Shown here piece after piece: positions 26,514-35,335 of a DNA stretch of 64,000 bases. Position 1 is the first letter of the stretch. The number at the start of each line of letters is the position of its first letter. The position numbers were made by a program, and so were the translations under genes. The DNA is from Pseudomonas palmensis. GTDB taxonomy: Bacteria > Pseudomonadota > Gammaproteobacteria > Pseudomonadales > Pseudomonadaceae. The stretch spans positions 165,648 to 229,647 of the forward strand of contig NZ_JAFKEC010000002.1 of assembly GCF_017848315.1 (NCBI RefSeq), written 5' to 3'. The notes beneath the pieces were generated by a model. It made no database searches. It was given only the letters and a program-made list of their open reading frames with translations, and was not told the DNA's origin.

Positions 26514-28358
26514 ATGGAGTTGGTCTTGACCGGTTACCCAACCACCCGCAAACACCTGATCCACGCCCTCGGCTTCTCGATGGCAGCGTTGCTGCTCGGC
26601 GCCTGTACCAGCGCAACCCCGCCTGCGCCATCCAGCACCGCCTTGCCCGCCGCCCCGGAAGTCGCCTCGGGCTACCGCACAGGCATGGCCCCGGTACAGG
26701 CACAGCACCATATGGCCGCGGCAGCCAACCCCCTGGCAAGCGCCGCCGGCCAGGCGATGTTGCGCAAGGGCGGGTCTGCGATCGATGCCGCCATTGCCAT
26801 GCAGGCGGTGTTGACCCTGGTGGAGCCGCAGTCCAGCGGCATCGGCGGCGGCGCCTTCATCCTGTACTGGGATGGCAGGCAGGTGCAGGCGTTCGATGGG
26901 CGGGAGACGGCGCCCCAAGGGGCCGACAGCCGCCTGTTCCTGAAGCCGGACGGCACGCCGATGGGATTCAAGGACGCCCAGATCGGCGGTCGCTCGGTGG
27001 GCGTGCCCGGTGTGCTCAGGGCCCTGGAGATGGCGCACCAGCAACACGGCAAGCTGCCCTGGCGCGCGCTGTTCCAGCCGGCCATCGACCTGGCCCGCGA
27101 CGGCTTCCCCGTGTCTGCGCGGCTGCATGCCCTGATTGCCGCCTCCACCTCGATACCGCAGTCGCCTGCACTGGCCCGCTACCTGCTCACGGCCCAGGGC
27201 CAGCCCTTGCCCGTGGGCACGCTGCTGAAGAACCCCGAGCTGGCGCAAACCCTGGAGGCCATCGCCAACCAGGGCCCGGACGCCTTCTACCACGGGCCCA
27301 TCGCCGAGGCGATGGTGCAGCAGGTCAATACCCACAGTAACCCCGGCACGTTGTCGCTGAGCGACATTGCAGGCTATCGGGCCAAGGTGCGCGCGCCGGT
27401 ATGCGGGCCGTACAAGCAGTGGACGGTCTGCGGCATGCCGCCACCGTCGTCCGGTGGCGTCGCGGTACTGCAGACGCTGGGCATTCTGGAGGCGCTGCAG
27501 CGCCAGAAACCGGCACTGGACCTGGCCGCGATGGCGCCCGAAAAAGCTCGCCCCGGGGGCGTCATGCAACCCTCCGCCCAGGCCGTGCACCTGATTGCCG
27601 AAGCCGAGCGCCTGGCCTATGCCGACCGCGCCCTGTACCTGGCCGACAGCGACCAGGTGCCGGTCAATGTGCCAGGGCTCACCAGCAAGGCGTACCTGGC
27701 CCAACGCGCCACGCTGATCGGTGACCGGAGCATGGGCGTCGCCACTGCCGGTGTGCCGCCCGGCATGCCCCTGGCATGGGCGCCTGACCGCTCGCCGTTG
27801 CGCATTTCCACCTCGCAGATCGTCGCGGTGGACGATCAGGGCGGCGCGCTGTCGATGACCACCTCGGTCGAGGCGGCGTTCGGCTCTCATGTGCTGGTCA
27901 AGGGCTTTCTGCTCAACAACCAGATGACCGACTTTTCGTTCATCCCCGAGGAGAACGGCAAGCCGGTGGCCAACCGCATCGCACCGGGCAAGCGGCCGCG
28001 CTCCTCGATGGCGCCGACCCTGGTGTTCGACCAGGCCAGCGGCCAGCTGGTGGCTGCCCTCGGCTCGCCCGGCGGCTCGCAGATCATCGAGTACGTGAAC
28101 AAGGCGCTGATCGGCTTGCTGGACTGGAAGCTCGACCCGCAGCAGGCCGTCGACCTGCCCAACTTCGGCAGCCGCAACGTCGGCACCGAAGTGGAGGCCG
28201 GGCTGGTCGGCCCTGCCCTGATCGAGCAGCTCAAGGCCCGCGGGCATGCGGTATCGCCCATCGAGATGACCAGCGGCACGCAGGTCATCGTGCGTGATGG
28301 GCAGGGCTGGTCGGCCGGTGCCGACCCACGTCGCGAGGGCGTCGCGTTGGGCGACTGA
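26514..28358 (+). CDS. ggt: Gamma-glutamyltransferase, exported
   Basis: The preproprotein of about 614 residues starts with a lipoprotein-like signal (ALGFSMAALLLGACTS, lipobox Cys). The GGT family motifs are clear: AMLRKGGSAIDAAIA, SSGIGGGAFI, PPPSSGGVAVLQ, the autoprocessing Thr433 in RISTSQIVAVDD, LLNNQMTDFS and GSPGGSQII. Cleavage there would give large and small subunits. It splits glutathione and gamma-glutamyl amides in the periplasm. The start is uncertain: ATG 26514, or TTG 26526 with GGAG upstream. Confidence 0.92.
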   Translation: MELVLTGYPTTRKHLIHALGFSMAALLLGACTSATPPAPSSTALPAAPEVASGYRTGMAPVQAQHHMAAAANPLASAAGQAMLRKGGSAIDAAIAMQAVLTLVEPQSSGIGGGAFILYWDGRQVQAFDGRETAPQGADSRLFLKPDGTPMGFKDAQIGGRSVGVPGVLRALEMAHQQHGKLPWRALFQPAIDLARDGFPVSARLHALIAASTSIPQSPALARYLLTAQGQPLPVGTLLKNPELAQTLEAIANQGPDAFYHGPIAEAMVQQVNTHSNPGTLSLSDIAGYRAKVRAPVCGPYKQWTVCGMPPPSSGGVAVLQTLGILEALQRQKPALDLAAMAPEKARPGGVMQPSAQAVHLIAEAERLAYADRALYLADSDQVPVNVPGLTSKAYLAQRATLIGDRSMGVATAGVPPGMPLAWAPDRSPLRISTSQIVAVDDQGGALSMTTSVEAAFGSHVLVKGFLLNNQMTDFSFIPEENGKPVANRIAPGKRPRSSMAPTLVFDQASGQLVAALGSPGGSQIIEYVNKALIGLLDWKLDPQQAVDLPNFGSRNVGTEVEAGLVGPALIEQLKARGHAVSPIEMTSGTQVIVRDGQGWSAGADPRREGVALGD

Positions 28359-28434
28359 GTTTTTTGCCTGCCCAAGCTGGTAGGGTACGCAACGGTATCC
28401 CGCCAGGGCTGTTTTTTCAGAGGATCAAGCGAAG

Positions 28435-28902
28435 ATGAGTCTGCAGTCAGTCAAAGCGTTTTTCTCCCACCATTCACCCGACCTGCAGGTGCTGGAACTG
28501 GCGTCCAGCACCGCCACCGTCGCCCTGGCCGCCGAGGCGCTGGCGGTCGAGCCGGGGCAGATCGCCAAATCGCTCTCGCTGCGCGTGGGCGAGGAGGTGA
28601 TCGTGCTGGTGGTACGCGGCGATGCGCGCCTGTGCAACCGCAAGTACAAGCAGCAGTTCGGCGTCAAGGCACGCATGCTCGAGGCCGAGCAGGTCGAGCA
28701 GCACACCGGCCACCCCATCGGCGGCGTGTGCCCCTTCGGCCTGAGCCAGCCGCTGCGGGTGTACTGCGACGAGTCGCTGAAGGACTTCGAGGTGGTCTTC
28801 CCCGCCGGCGGCGCGGTCAATGCGGCGGTGCGCATCGAGCCCGAGCGCCTGGCCACCCTGGTCAACGCGCAGTGGGTCGACGTGATCCAGCCACTGGCCT
28901 GA
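28435..28902 (+). CDS. YbaK/ProX-type aminoacyl-tRNA deacylase
   Basis: ATG 28435 (MSLQSVKAFFSHH) gives 155 residues of the YbaK/EbsC editing domain: an N-terminal helix, QIAKSLSLRVGEEVIVLVVRGD with the conserved Lys, VCPFGL and GAVNAAVRIEPERLA. Members hydrolyse mischarged Cys- or Ala-tRNA(Pro) and similar. It is longer than plain YbaK only slightly and has no fused synthetase. It is monocistronic and ends at a convergent hairpin. Confidence 0.85.
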   Translation: MSLQSVKAFFSHHSPDLQVLELASSTATVALAAEALAVEPGQIAKSLSLRVGEEVIVLVVRGDARLCNRKYKQQFGVKARMLEAEQVEQHTGHPIGGVCPFGLSQPLRVYCDESLKDFEVVFPAGGAVNAAVRIEPERLATLVNAQWVDVIQPLA

Positions 28903-28976
28903 AGTCGCCAGGCGCGCAAGCGGTGGTGGCGCGGGGTTATGAAAACCGCTCGATTATCCGTTGCAGGGCAACGGCG

Positions 28977-29010
28977 GGCAGGCCGACTTGCCACGGCAAG
29001 CCGGCCTGCC
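28977..29010. terminator. Convergent hairpin between ybaK-like gene and the small Cys protein gene
   Basis: Two 16-base arms (from GGCAGGCCG to CGGCCTGCC) pair with a single mismatch and almost no loop. It is GC-rich and lacks a clear U-run, so it may be a bidirectional terminator or a REP-type element. Confidence 0.5.
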
Positions 29011-29016
29011 TGGGGG

Positions 29017-29340
29017 TCACACGCAGATCTGCTTGCGCGCACCGCGTGGCAGGCGGCAACGGTCGGCCTGGCTGCTCAGGCGGGCCTGCCAGCTGGCCTT
29101 GACGCTGAACGCGGGCACCGGCGCCGGTGCGGCCTGTTGCTGGCGCTGCTTGCGCAGTTCGGCCAGCGAAGGGGTCTTGGCCTTGGCGGCCACGGCTGCC
29201 GAGTCGGGGGCAGCCAGCGAGCGCAGGCAGGACTTGCACGACACCTGATCCGCTGCCTGAGTGCTGTTGAGGGTCTGACTGGTACGCCCGCAGGCGGCAT
29301 TGGCGCCGTTCGCCGAATAGTGTGTAACCAAACCGTACAT
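29017..29340 (-). CDS. Small unknown protein with Cys residues
   Basis: The likely start is ATG 29340 (MYGLVTHYSANGANAACGR), with AACAGG upstream. The 107-residue protein has Cys at about 17, 35 and 38 (CKSCLRS), which could bind zinc. A low-complexity Ala/Gln/Arg linker (LAELRKQRQQQAAPAPVPA) leads to a basic end (RCRLPRGARKQICV). It resembles small conserved Pseudomonas proteins. Role unknown. Confidence 0.6.
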   Translation of the reverse strand: MYGLVTHYSANGANAACGRTSQTLNSTQAADQVSCKSCLRSLAAPDSAAVAAKAKTPSLAELRKQRQQQAAPAPVPAFSVKASWQARLSSQADRCRLPRGARKQICV

Positions 29341-29427
29341 CTCCAACCTGTTGATAACAAAGGCGCTATTTTCGCACAGCCGCGCCGCTGGGTGGGCGCC
29401 GGCTTCAGTTCACCAAGGAGAAGGCAC

Positions 29428-29805
29428 ATGCAATACCGCGTGATTAAAGCGCACCGCAGCGAATTCCCTCAGCCCATCACCTTTGCCAAGGGGGCCGTGC
29501 TGGAGGTGGGGGAGGTGTACCAGGGCGATGAAGGATGGGACAACTGGTACTTCTGCACCACGCCCGGCCAGCAGGGTGGCTGGGTGCCGGCGCAGGTGAT
29601 CGAAAGGCTGGGCGAGCAGGCAGGCCGCGCGCGCGAGGACTACACCGCCAGGGAGCTGGACGTGGACATTGGCGATGAGTTGCTCTGCGTGAGGTCGCTC
29701 AACGGCTGGTCCTGGTGCACAAGGTCGCGCGACGCGCAGGCCGGCTGGGTGCCTTCAAGCCATCTGCGCCACATCGAACAGGCGCCGGCGGCACCGACCC
29801 GCTGA
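29428..29805 (+). CDS. Protein with two SH3-like repeats
   Basis: AAGGAGAAGG precedes ATG 29428. The 125-residue protein repeats a pattern of acidic residue-rich strand, then GDEGWDNWYFCTTPGQQGGWVPAQ and later GDELLCVRSLNGWSWCTRSRDAQAGWVPSSHL, i.e. two bacterial variant-SH3 modules. It has no signal peptide. It may bind a protein or sugar ligand; no partner is nearby. Confidence 0.75.
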   Translation: MQYRVIKAHRSEFPQPITFAKGAVLEVGEVYQGDEGWDNWYFCTTPGQQGGWVPAQVIERLGEQAGRAREDYTARELDVDIGDELLCVRSLNGWSWCTRSRDAQAGWVPSSHLRHIEQAPAAPTR

Positions 29806-29922
29806 AGGGCTGCACGCGGGTTCAACGGTGCGAGCGCTGATGCTCGCTGCACCTGTCGCGTATTGACGCCCGCCCGTGACGCCCACTAGGCTCGCTGCCG
29901 GTCCCTTTCATGGAGTGCTGCA

Positions 29923-30228
29923 ATGGTTACCTGCTACCTGCGCTACATCGTCGATGCCTACAAGCTGCAAGAGTTCGAAGCCTACGGGCGCATGTGGATA
30001 CCGCTGGTTGAGAAATTCGGCGGCCAGCACCATGGCTACTTCCTGCCCAGCGAAGGCGCCAACAACGTCGCCCTGGCGATGTTCTCGTTCCCCAGCCTGG
30101 CAGCGTACGAACGTTACCGCGAACAGTCGAAAACCGACGCCGAGTGCATCGCCGCGTTCAAGTACGCCGAAGACACCCGGTGCATCATCAGCTACGAGCG
30201 CAGTTTCTTCCGCCCTGTACTGGGCTGA
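29923..30228 (+). CDS. NIPSNAP-family protein
   Basis: The 101-residue protein has the NIPSNAP ferredoxin-like pattern (VTCYLRYIVDAYKLQEFEAYGRMWIPLVEKFGGQHHGYF ... LAMFSFPSLAAYERYREQSKTD). Family members are small dimers of unclear role. It is monocistronic, ends just before a REP element, and is convergent to the aldehyde dehydrogenase. Confidence 0.85.
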   Translation: MVTCYLRYIVDAYKLQEFEAYGRMWIPLVEKFGGQHHGYFLPSEGANNVALAMFSFPSLAAYERYREQSKTDAECIAAFKYAEDTRCIISYERSFFRPVLG

Positions 30229-30253
30229 CCCCATCACGGCGCAAGCCCCCTCC

Positions 30254-30299
30254 TGTGGGAGCGGGCTTGACCCGCGATCGGGCCGCAGAGCGGCCCCAA
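30254..30299. repeat. REP element copy
   Basis: A 25-bp unit (30254-30278) is identical to the two arms of the pair at 43652-43718 and is followed by a GC-rich hairpin (GGGCCGCAGAGCGGCCC). It lies between convergent genes, the usual REP location. Confidence 0.8.
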
Positions 30300-30306
30300 C
30301 TGCGGC

Positions 30307-31797
30307 CTACAGCTTCATCACCACCGACTTCAGCTCGGTGTAATGCTCGATGGCCGCCGCGCCCATCTCGCGCCCCACGCCCGACAGCTTGTAGCCGCCA
30401 AACGGCAGCGCCGGGTCCAGCGCACTGTGACAGTTGACCCACACCGAGCCCGACTTGATGCGCGGCACCATGCGGTGCACCTGCGCCAGGTCGTTGGACC
30501 AGATGCTCGCGCCCAGGCCATAGGCACTGTCGTTGGCCAGGCGAATCGCCTCGTCCATGTCGTCGAACGGAATCGCCACCAGCACCGGCCCGAAAATCTC
30601 CTCCTGCACCAGCGGGCACTGCTGGTCGACGTCGGCAATCACCGTCGGCTGCACGAAATACCCCGGCCCGTAATACTCGCCGCCACACGCCACCTTGGCG
30701 CCCAGCTCGCGGCCCATGTCGATGTAGCGGCCCACCCGTGCCTGCTGCTTGGCCGAGATCAACGGCCCCATGTCGATGCTCGGGTCCAGGCCATTGCCCA
30801 GCTTCATGCCGTTGGCGATGCCGGCAATATCGGCCACCACGCGGTCGAAATGCTTGCGGTGCACATACAGGCGCGACCCCGCGCAGCACACCTGCCCCTG
30901 GTTGAAGAAGATCGCGCTGGCGGCACCGGCAGCGGCCACCTCAAGGTCGGCGTCGGCCAGGATGATGGTCGGCGATTTGCCGCCCAGCTCCAGCGTCACC
31001 CGCGTCATCGAATCCATCGCCGCCTTGCCGATCAGCTTGCCCACCTCGGTCGAGCCGGTGAAGGTCACCTTGTCCAGCAGCGGGTGCGCCGACAGCGCCG
31101 CACCGGCCACCGCGCCCACGCCGGTGACCACGTTGAACACGCCCGCCGGGTAGCCGGCCTCCAGTACCAGTTCGGCCAGCTTGAGCGCGCTCAACGGGGT
31201 TTCGTCCGCCGGCTTGAGCACTACGCTGCACCCGGTGGCCAGCGCCGGGCCCAGCTTCCAGCAGGCCAGCAGCAGGGGGAAGTTCCACGCCACGATGGCA
31301 CCCACCACACCCACCGCCTCGCGGCGCACATAGGCATGGAACTCGCCGTCGAACAGCGGCAGCGACGGGTCGACCGTGGTGCCTTCGATCTTGGTTGCCC
31401 AGCCGGCCATGTAGCGCAGCGAGTCGATGGCCATCTGCACGTCCATCACCCGCGCCACCTGCGCGCTCTTGCCGTTGTTCAGGCATTCAAGCTCGGCGAA
31501 CACCTGGGCATCGCGCTCGATCAGGTCGGCCAGCTTCCACAGCAGGTTCTGGCGCTCGCGCGGGCGCATGCGGCTCCAGGGCGAGTCATCGAACGCCTGG
31601 CGCGCGGCACGTACCGCCTGGTCGACATCCTCGACCGTGGCGGCAGGCACCTGGGCCAGCGCCTGGCCGTTGGCCGGGTTGAGCAGTTGCAGCGTGGCGC
31701 CATCGCTGGCGCCGCGCCAGTCGGCACCGATCAGCATGCGGTGCTGACGCTGTACGAACGCCTGGGTATCACTGTGAACCGGGAAGGCATGGGTCAT
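30307..31797 (-). CDS. NAD-dependent aldehyde dehydrogenase
   Basis: ATG 31797 (MTHAFPVHSDTQAFV) gives 496 residues of the class of betaine/phenylacetaldehyde-type ALDH: VVGAIVAWNFPLLLACWKLGPAL, FTGSTEVGKLI, catalytic Glu in LELGGKSP, catalytic Cys in NQGQVCCAGSR and EEIFGPVL. The gene is divergent from an outer-membrane transporter and a PQQ alcohol dehydrogenase, so it probably oxidises the aldehyde released by that enzyme to the acid. The alcohol substrate is unknown. Confidence 0.92.
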   Translation of the reverse strand: MTHAFPVHSDTQAFVQRQHRMLIGADWRGASDGATLQLLNPANGQALAQVPAATVEDVDQAVRAARQAFDDSPWSRMRPRERQNLLWKLADLIERDAQVFAELECLNNGKSAQVARVMDVQMAIDSLRYMAGWATKIEGTTVDPSLPLFDGEFHAYVRREAVGVVGAIVAWNFPLLLACWKLGPALATGCSVVLKPADETPLSALKLAELVLEAGYPAGVFNVVTGVGAVAGAALSAHPLLDKVTFTGSTEVGKLIGKAAMDSMTRVTLELGGKSPTIILADADLEVAAAGAASAIFFNQGQVCCAGSRLYVHRKHFDRVVADIAGIANGMKLGNGLDPSIDMGPLISAKQQARVGRYIDMGRELGAKVACGGEYYGPGYFVQPTVIADVDQQCPLVQEEIFGPVLVAIPFDDMDEAIRLANDSAYGLGASIWSNDLAQVHRMVPRIKSGSVWVNCHSALDPALPFGGYKLSGVGREMGAAAIEHYTELKSVVMKL

Positions 31798-32155
31798 GGG
31801 TGTGGCTCTCTTGTTATTGAAAGGAACCCGAGGCATTCAGCAACCCTTGTGCCAGCTTTTTTCTACTACCAAAGTACTTGTTTTTCAGGGGTTTGGAGGG
31901 CTTGAGCCGGTTCTGTGCGTATTAGGTCGAGACAAACGGTGAGACACATGAGACGCCCCTGAGAAACCCCGCAAAGCCTTGAAAACCGGGCCTGCAACGG
32001 GGCAGGTGGCAGCCGGGCACTTCACCGCAGGTTGACGCCCTCAAAGCGCAACCAATTGATATCAATGGATTAATTTCGTTGGCACGAAGCCTGCTACGGC
32101 CTGTGTGCCGCCCGTTGGGTGGCTCATCCGACAAAAACAATAAACAGGTGACTCG
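31798..32155. promoter_or_regulatory. Divergent promoter region with sigma-54 site
   Basis: Within this 358-bp region, TGGCACG (32080-32086), four bases, then CTGCT (32091-32095) fits the -24/-12 sigma-54 consensus with one change. Just upstream lies a near-perfect palindrome CCAATTGATATCAATGG (32052-32068). Three GAGAC repeats near 31929-31956 might be activator sites. The site faces the transporter-alcohol dehydrogenase genes. Confidence 0.65.
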
Positions 32156-33079
32156 ATGAGCAAGACCGTACTGTCAAGCGTGCCGGCACACCGCCGTCGT
32201 ACTGCATTGGGCTGGGCAAAGGCCTGGACGCTGGGCCTCGCCGGCTGCCTGGGCAGCCAGGCGCACGCCGTGGATGTGGACGCCGGGGACTACACCGCCT
32301 TGCCCGAAGGCACCAACCTGGGCATGGTCTACTACCAGCATGCCGAACGTCGCTCGCTGTACGCCGGTGGCCACAAGCAGCCGGTGCGTGCCGGGCTGAA
32401 CTCCGACATCGGCATTCTCAGGGGCGTGCACTTCATGAAGCTGGGCGGGTTCACCATCGACCCGCAGTTCCTGCTGCCCTTCGGCCAGCTCGAAGGCAAG
32501 CGCGACACCTCGGGCCTGGGCAAGAGCGATGGCGGCATCGGCGACCTGATCCTGGCCTCCACCGTGTGGCTGGTGGAGCGCCCGGAAGAAAAGACCTATT
32601 TCGGCATCACCCCGTTTCTCTACGTGCCCACCGGCCGCTACGACCGCGACGACGCGCTCAACATCGGCGAGAACCGCTGGAAGTTCGCGCTGCAGGCCGG
32701 CTATATCCAGGGCCTGGGCGACAAGTGGTGGCTGGACCTGATCGGCGACGTCACCTGGTTCGGCAAGAACGACGACGCCACCTCCGCCGGCCTGACCCTG
32801 CGCCAGTCCGCGCTGTACCAGGGCCAGGCGTTCCTGCGCTACCAGCTCACCCCGAGCCTGGACCTGCGCGTGGGCTACTCCAGGTTGTGGGGCGGCGAAA
32901 CCCGCCTGGACGGCGTCGACCAGCACGACAAACCCGACACCGCCAAGTTTCTGGTGGGCGCAGGCTGGTTCGTCACGCCCAAGACCCAGCTGCTGTTCAA
33001 CTATGGCCGTGACCAGTCGGTGGAAAACGGTTTCAAGGAAGGCGACCGCTTCAACGTACGCCTGATGCAGGTGTTCTGA
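32156..33079 (+). CDS. Outer-membrane transporter (phenol MetA-pathway family, COG4313)
   Basis: An N-terminal signal (cleavage near QAHA) precedes a beta-barrel-like mature protein of about 265 residues with alternating strands and a C-terminal Phe (RLMQVF), the usual outer-membrane end. The family (PF13557) occurs in aromatic and terpenoid degradation gene clusters. It has 34 bp before the PQQ dehydrogenase gene, so the two are probably one operon that brings the alcohol across the outer membrane. Confidence 0.8.
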   Translation: MSKTVLSSVPAHRRRTALGWAKAWTLGLAGCLGSQAHAVDVDAGDYTALPEGTNLGMVYYQHAERRSLYAGGHKQPVRAGLNSDIGILRGVHFMKLGGFTIDPQFLLPFGQLEGKRDTSGLGKSDGGIGDLILASTVWLVERPEEKTYFGITPFLYVPTGRYDRDDALNIGENRWKFALQAGYIQGLGDKWWLDLIGDVTWFGKNDDATSAGLTLRQSALYQGQAFLRYQLTPSLDLRVGYSRLWGGETRLDGVDQHDKPDTAKFLVGAGWFVTPKTQLLFNYGRDQSVENGFKEGDRFNVRLMQVF

Positions 33080-33113
33080 CCCGCACCTGCAGCCATCACC
33101 GAGGACACCGAAC

Positions 33114-35186
33114 ATGAAAAAACCTTTGCGTACTTCATTGCTGATGCTGTGCCTGGCCACCCCGCTGGCAGCCCTTGCCGCCGGGGTGGACGAGGCCGCC
33201 ATCCGCGCCACCGAACAGGCCGGCGGCGAGTGGCTCAGCCACGGCCGCACCTATGCCGAACAACGCTTCAGCCCGCTCAAACAGATCGACGCCAGCAACG
33301 TCAGGTCACTGGGCCTGGCCTGGTACATGGACCTGGACAACACCCGCGGCCTGGAGGCGACACCGCTGTTCCACGACGGGGTGATCTACACCTCGATGTC
33401 CTGGAGCCGGGTGATCGCGGTCGACGCCGCCAGCGGCAAGGAGCTGTGGCGCTACGACCCCGAGGTGGCCAAGGTCAAGGCCCGTACCTCGTGCTGCGAC
33501 GCGGTCAACCGCGGCGTGGCACTGTGGGGCGACAAGGTCTACGTCGGCACCCTGGACGGGCGTCTGATCGCCCTCGACGCCAAGACCGGCAAGGCCATCT
33601 GGAGCCAGCAGACCACCGACCCGGCCAAGCCCTACAGCATCACCGGCGCGCCACGGGTGGTCAAAGGCAAGGTCATCATCGGCAACGGCGGCGCCGAATA
33701 CGGCGTGCGCGGCTTCGTCTCGGCCTATGACGCCGACACCGGCAAACTGGCCTGGCGCTTCTACACCGTACCGGGCGACCCGGCGCTGCCCTACGAGCAC
33801 CCCGAACTGCGCGAAGCGGCCAAGACCTGGCAGGGCGACCAGTACTGGAAGCTCGGCGGTGGCGGCACGGTGTGGGACAGCATGGCCTACGACCCCGAGC
33901 TGGACCTGCTCTACGTCGGCACCGGCAACGGCTCGCCGTGGAACCGCGAGGTGCGCAGCCCGGGCGGTGGCGACAACCTGTACCTGTCGTCGATCCTCGC
34001 CATCCGCCCCGACACCGGCAAGCTGGCCTGGCACTACCAGGTCACCCCGGGCGACAGCTGGGACTTCACCGCCACCCAGCAGATCACCCTGGCCGAGCTG
34101 AACATCGACGGCAAACCGCGCAAGGTCCTGATGCAGGCGCCTAAAAACGGCTTCTTCTACGTGCTCGACCGCACCAACGGCAAGCTGATCTCGGCCGAGA
34201 AGTTCGGCAAGGTCACCTGGGCCGAGAAGGTCGACCTCGCCACCGGCCGGCCGGTCGAGGCCCCTGGGGTGCGCTACGAAAAAGAGCCCATCGTGATGTG
34301 GCCCAGCCCCTTCGGCGCGCACAACTGGCATTCGATGTCGTTCAACCCCGGCACCGGCCTGGTGTACATCCCCTACCAGGAAGTACCCGGTGTGTACCGC
34401 AACGAAGGCGAGGACTTCGTTACCCGCAAGGCATTCAACACCGCCGCCGGCTTTGCCGACGCCACCGACGTGCCGGCCGCCGTGGTCAGCGGCGCCTTGC
34501 TGGCCTGGGACCCGGTCAAGCAGAAGGCCGCCTGGAAGGTGCCGTACCCCACGCACTGGAACGGCGGCACCCTGAGCACCGCCGGCAACCTGGTGTTCCA
34601 GGGCACTGCGGCGGGGCAGATGCATGCCTATTCCGCCGACAAGGGCGAGGCGCTGTGGCAGTTCGAGGCGCAAAGCGGCATCGTTGCCGCGCCCATGACC
34701 TTCGAACTGGCCGGGCGTCAGTACGTGGCGATCATGGCCGGCTGGGGCGGCGTGGCCACCCTGACCGGCGGCGAGTCGATGAACCTGCCGGGCATGAAGA
34801 ACCGCAGCCGCCTGCTGGTGTTCGCCCTCGATGGCAAGGCGCAGTTGCCGCCACCGGCCCCGGCGCCCGCCAAGGTCGAGCGCGTGCCCCAGCCCGTCAC
34901 CGCAGCACCCGAGCAGGTGCAGGCCGGCAAGCAGCTGTATGGCCAGTTCTGCAGCGTGTGCCACGGCATGGGCACCATCAGCGGCGGTTTGATCCCCGAC
35001 CTGCGCCAGTCCAGTGACGCCACCCGCGAGCACTTCCAGCAGATCGTCCTGCAGGGCGCGCTCAAGCCACTGGGCATGCCGTCGTTCGACGACTCGCTCA
35101 AGCCCGAGGAGGTCGAGCAGATCAAGCTCTACGTGATGTCGCGCGAGTACGAGGACTACATGGCGCGCCACAAAGCCGCACCTTGA
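33114..35186 (+). CDS. PQQ-dependent quinohaemoprotein alcohol dehydrogenase (type II)
   Basis: A signal peptide (MKKPLRTSLLMLCLATPLAALA) leads to an eight-bladed PQQ propeller with the adjacent-cysteine pair Cys127-Cys128 (RTSCCDAVNRG) that stacks on PQQ, and several tryptophan-docking repeats. A C-terminal cytochrome c domain carries the haem motif CSVCH (Cys613, Cys616, His617). So it is periplasmic, oxidises an alcohol and passes electrons to the respiratory chain. The sigma-54-type promoter in front suggests induction by a substrate. Exact alcohol unknown. Confidence 0.94.
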   Translation: MKKPLRTSLLMLCLATPLAALAAGVDEAAIRATEQAGGEWLSHGRTYAEQRFSPLKQIDASNVRSLGLAWYMDLDNTRGLEATPLFHDGVIYTSMSWSRVIAVDAASGKELWRYDPEVAKVKARTSCCDAVNRGVALWGDKVYVGTLDGRLIALDAKTGKAIWSQQTTDPAKPYSITGAPRVVKGKVIIGNGGAEYGVRGFVSAYDADTGKLAWRFYTVPGDPALPYEHPELREAAKTWQGDQYWKLGGGGTVWDSMAYDPELDLLYVGTGNGSPWNREVRSPGGGDNLYLSSILAIRPDTGKLAWHYQVTPGDSWDFTATQQITLAELNIDGKPRKVLMQAPKNGFFYVLDRTNGKLISAEKFGKVTWAEKVDLATGRPVEAPGVRYEKEPIVMWPSPFGAHNWHSMSFNPGTGLVYIPYQEVPGVYRNEGEDFVTRKAFNTAAGFADATDVPAAVVSGALLAWDPVKQKAAWKVPYPTHWNGGTLSTAGNLVFQGTAAGQMHAYSADKGEALWQFEAQSGIVAAPMTFELAGRQYVAIMAGWGGVATLTGGESMNLPGMKNRSRLLVFALDGKAQLPPPAPAPAKVERVPQPVTAAPEQVQAGKQLYGQFCSVCHGMGTISGGLIPDLRQSSDATREHFQQIVLQGALKPLGMPSFDDSLKPEEVEQIKLYVMSREYEDYMARHKAAP

Positions 35187-35192
35187 ATCGCA

Positions 35193-35223
35193 CCGGCGGC
35201 CTGTGTACGTCACAGGCCGCCGG
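35193..35223 (+). terminator. 13-bp hairpin after the alcohol dehydrogenase gene
   Basis: CCGGCGGCCTGTG pairs exactly with CACAGGCCGCCGG around a TACGT loop, starting 6 bp after the stop. It lacks a clear U-run, so it may end transcripts with Rho or protect them. Confidence 0.65.
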
Positions 35224-35335
35224 TCGGGTGCGTGTTGGTGCTCCGGGTCGATCTGGTCTTTTCTGAAAGAAGTCACATCGCTGGCAGTCTTTGTGACTTC
35301 AACGCAAGAGCCCGATTGCCCCTGGAGCCACTGCC

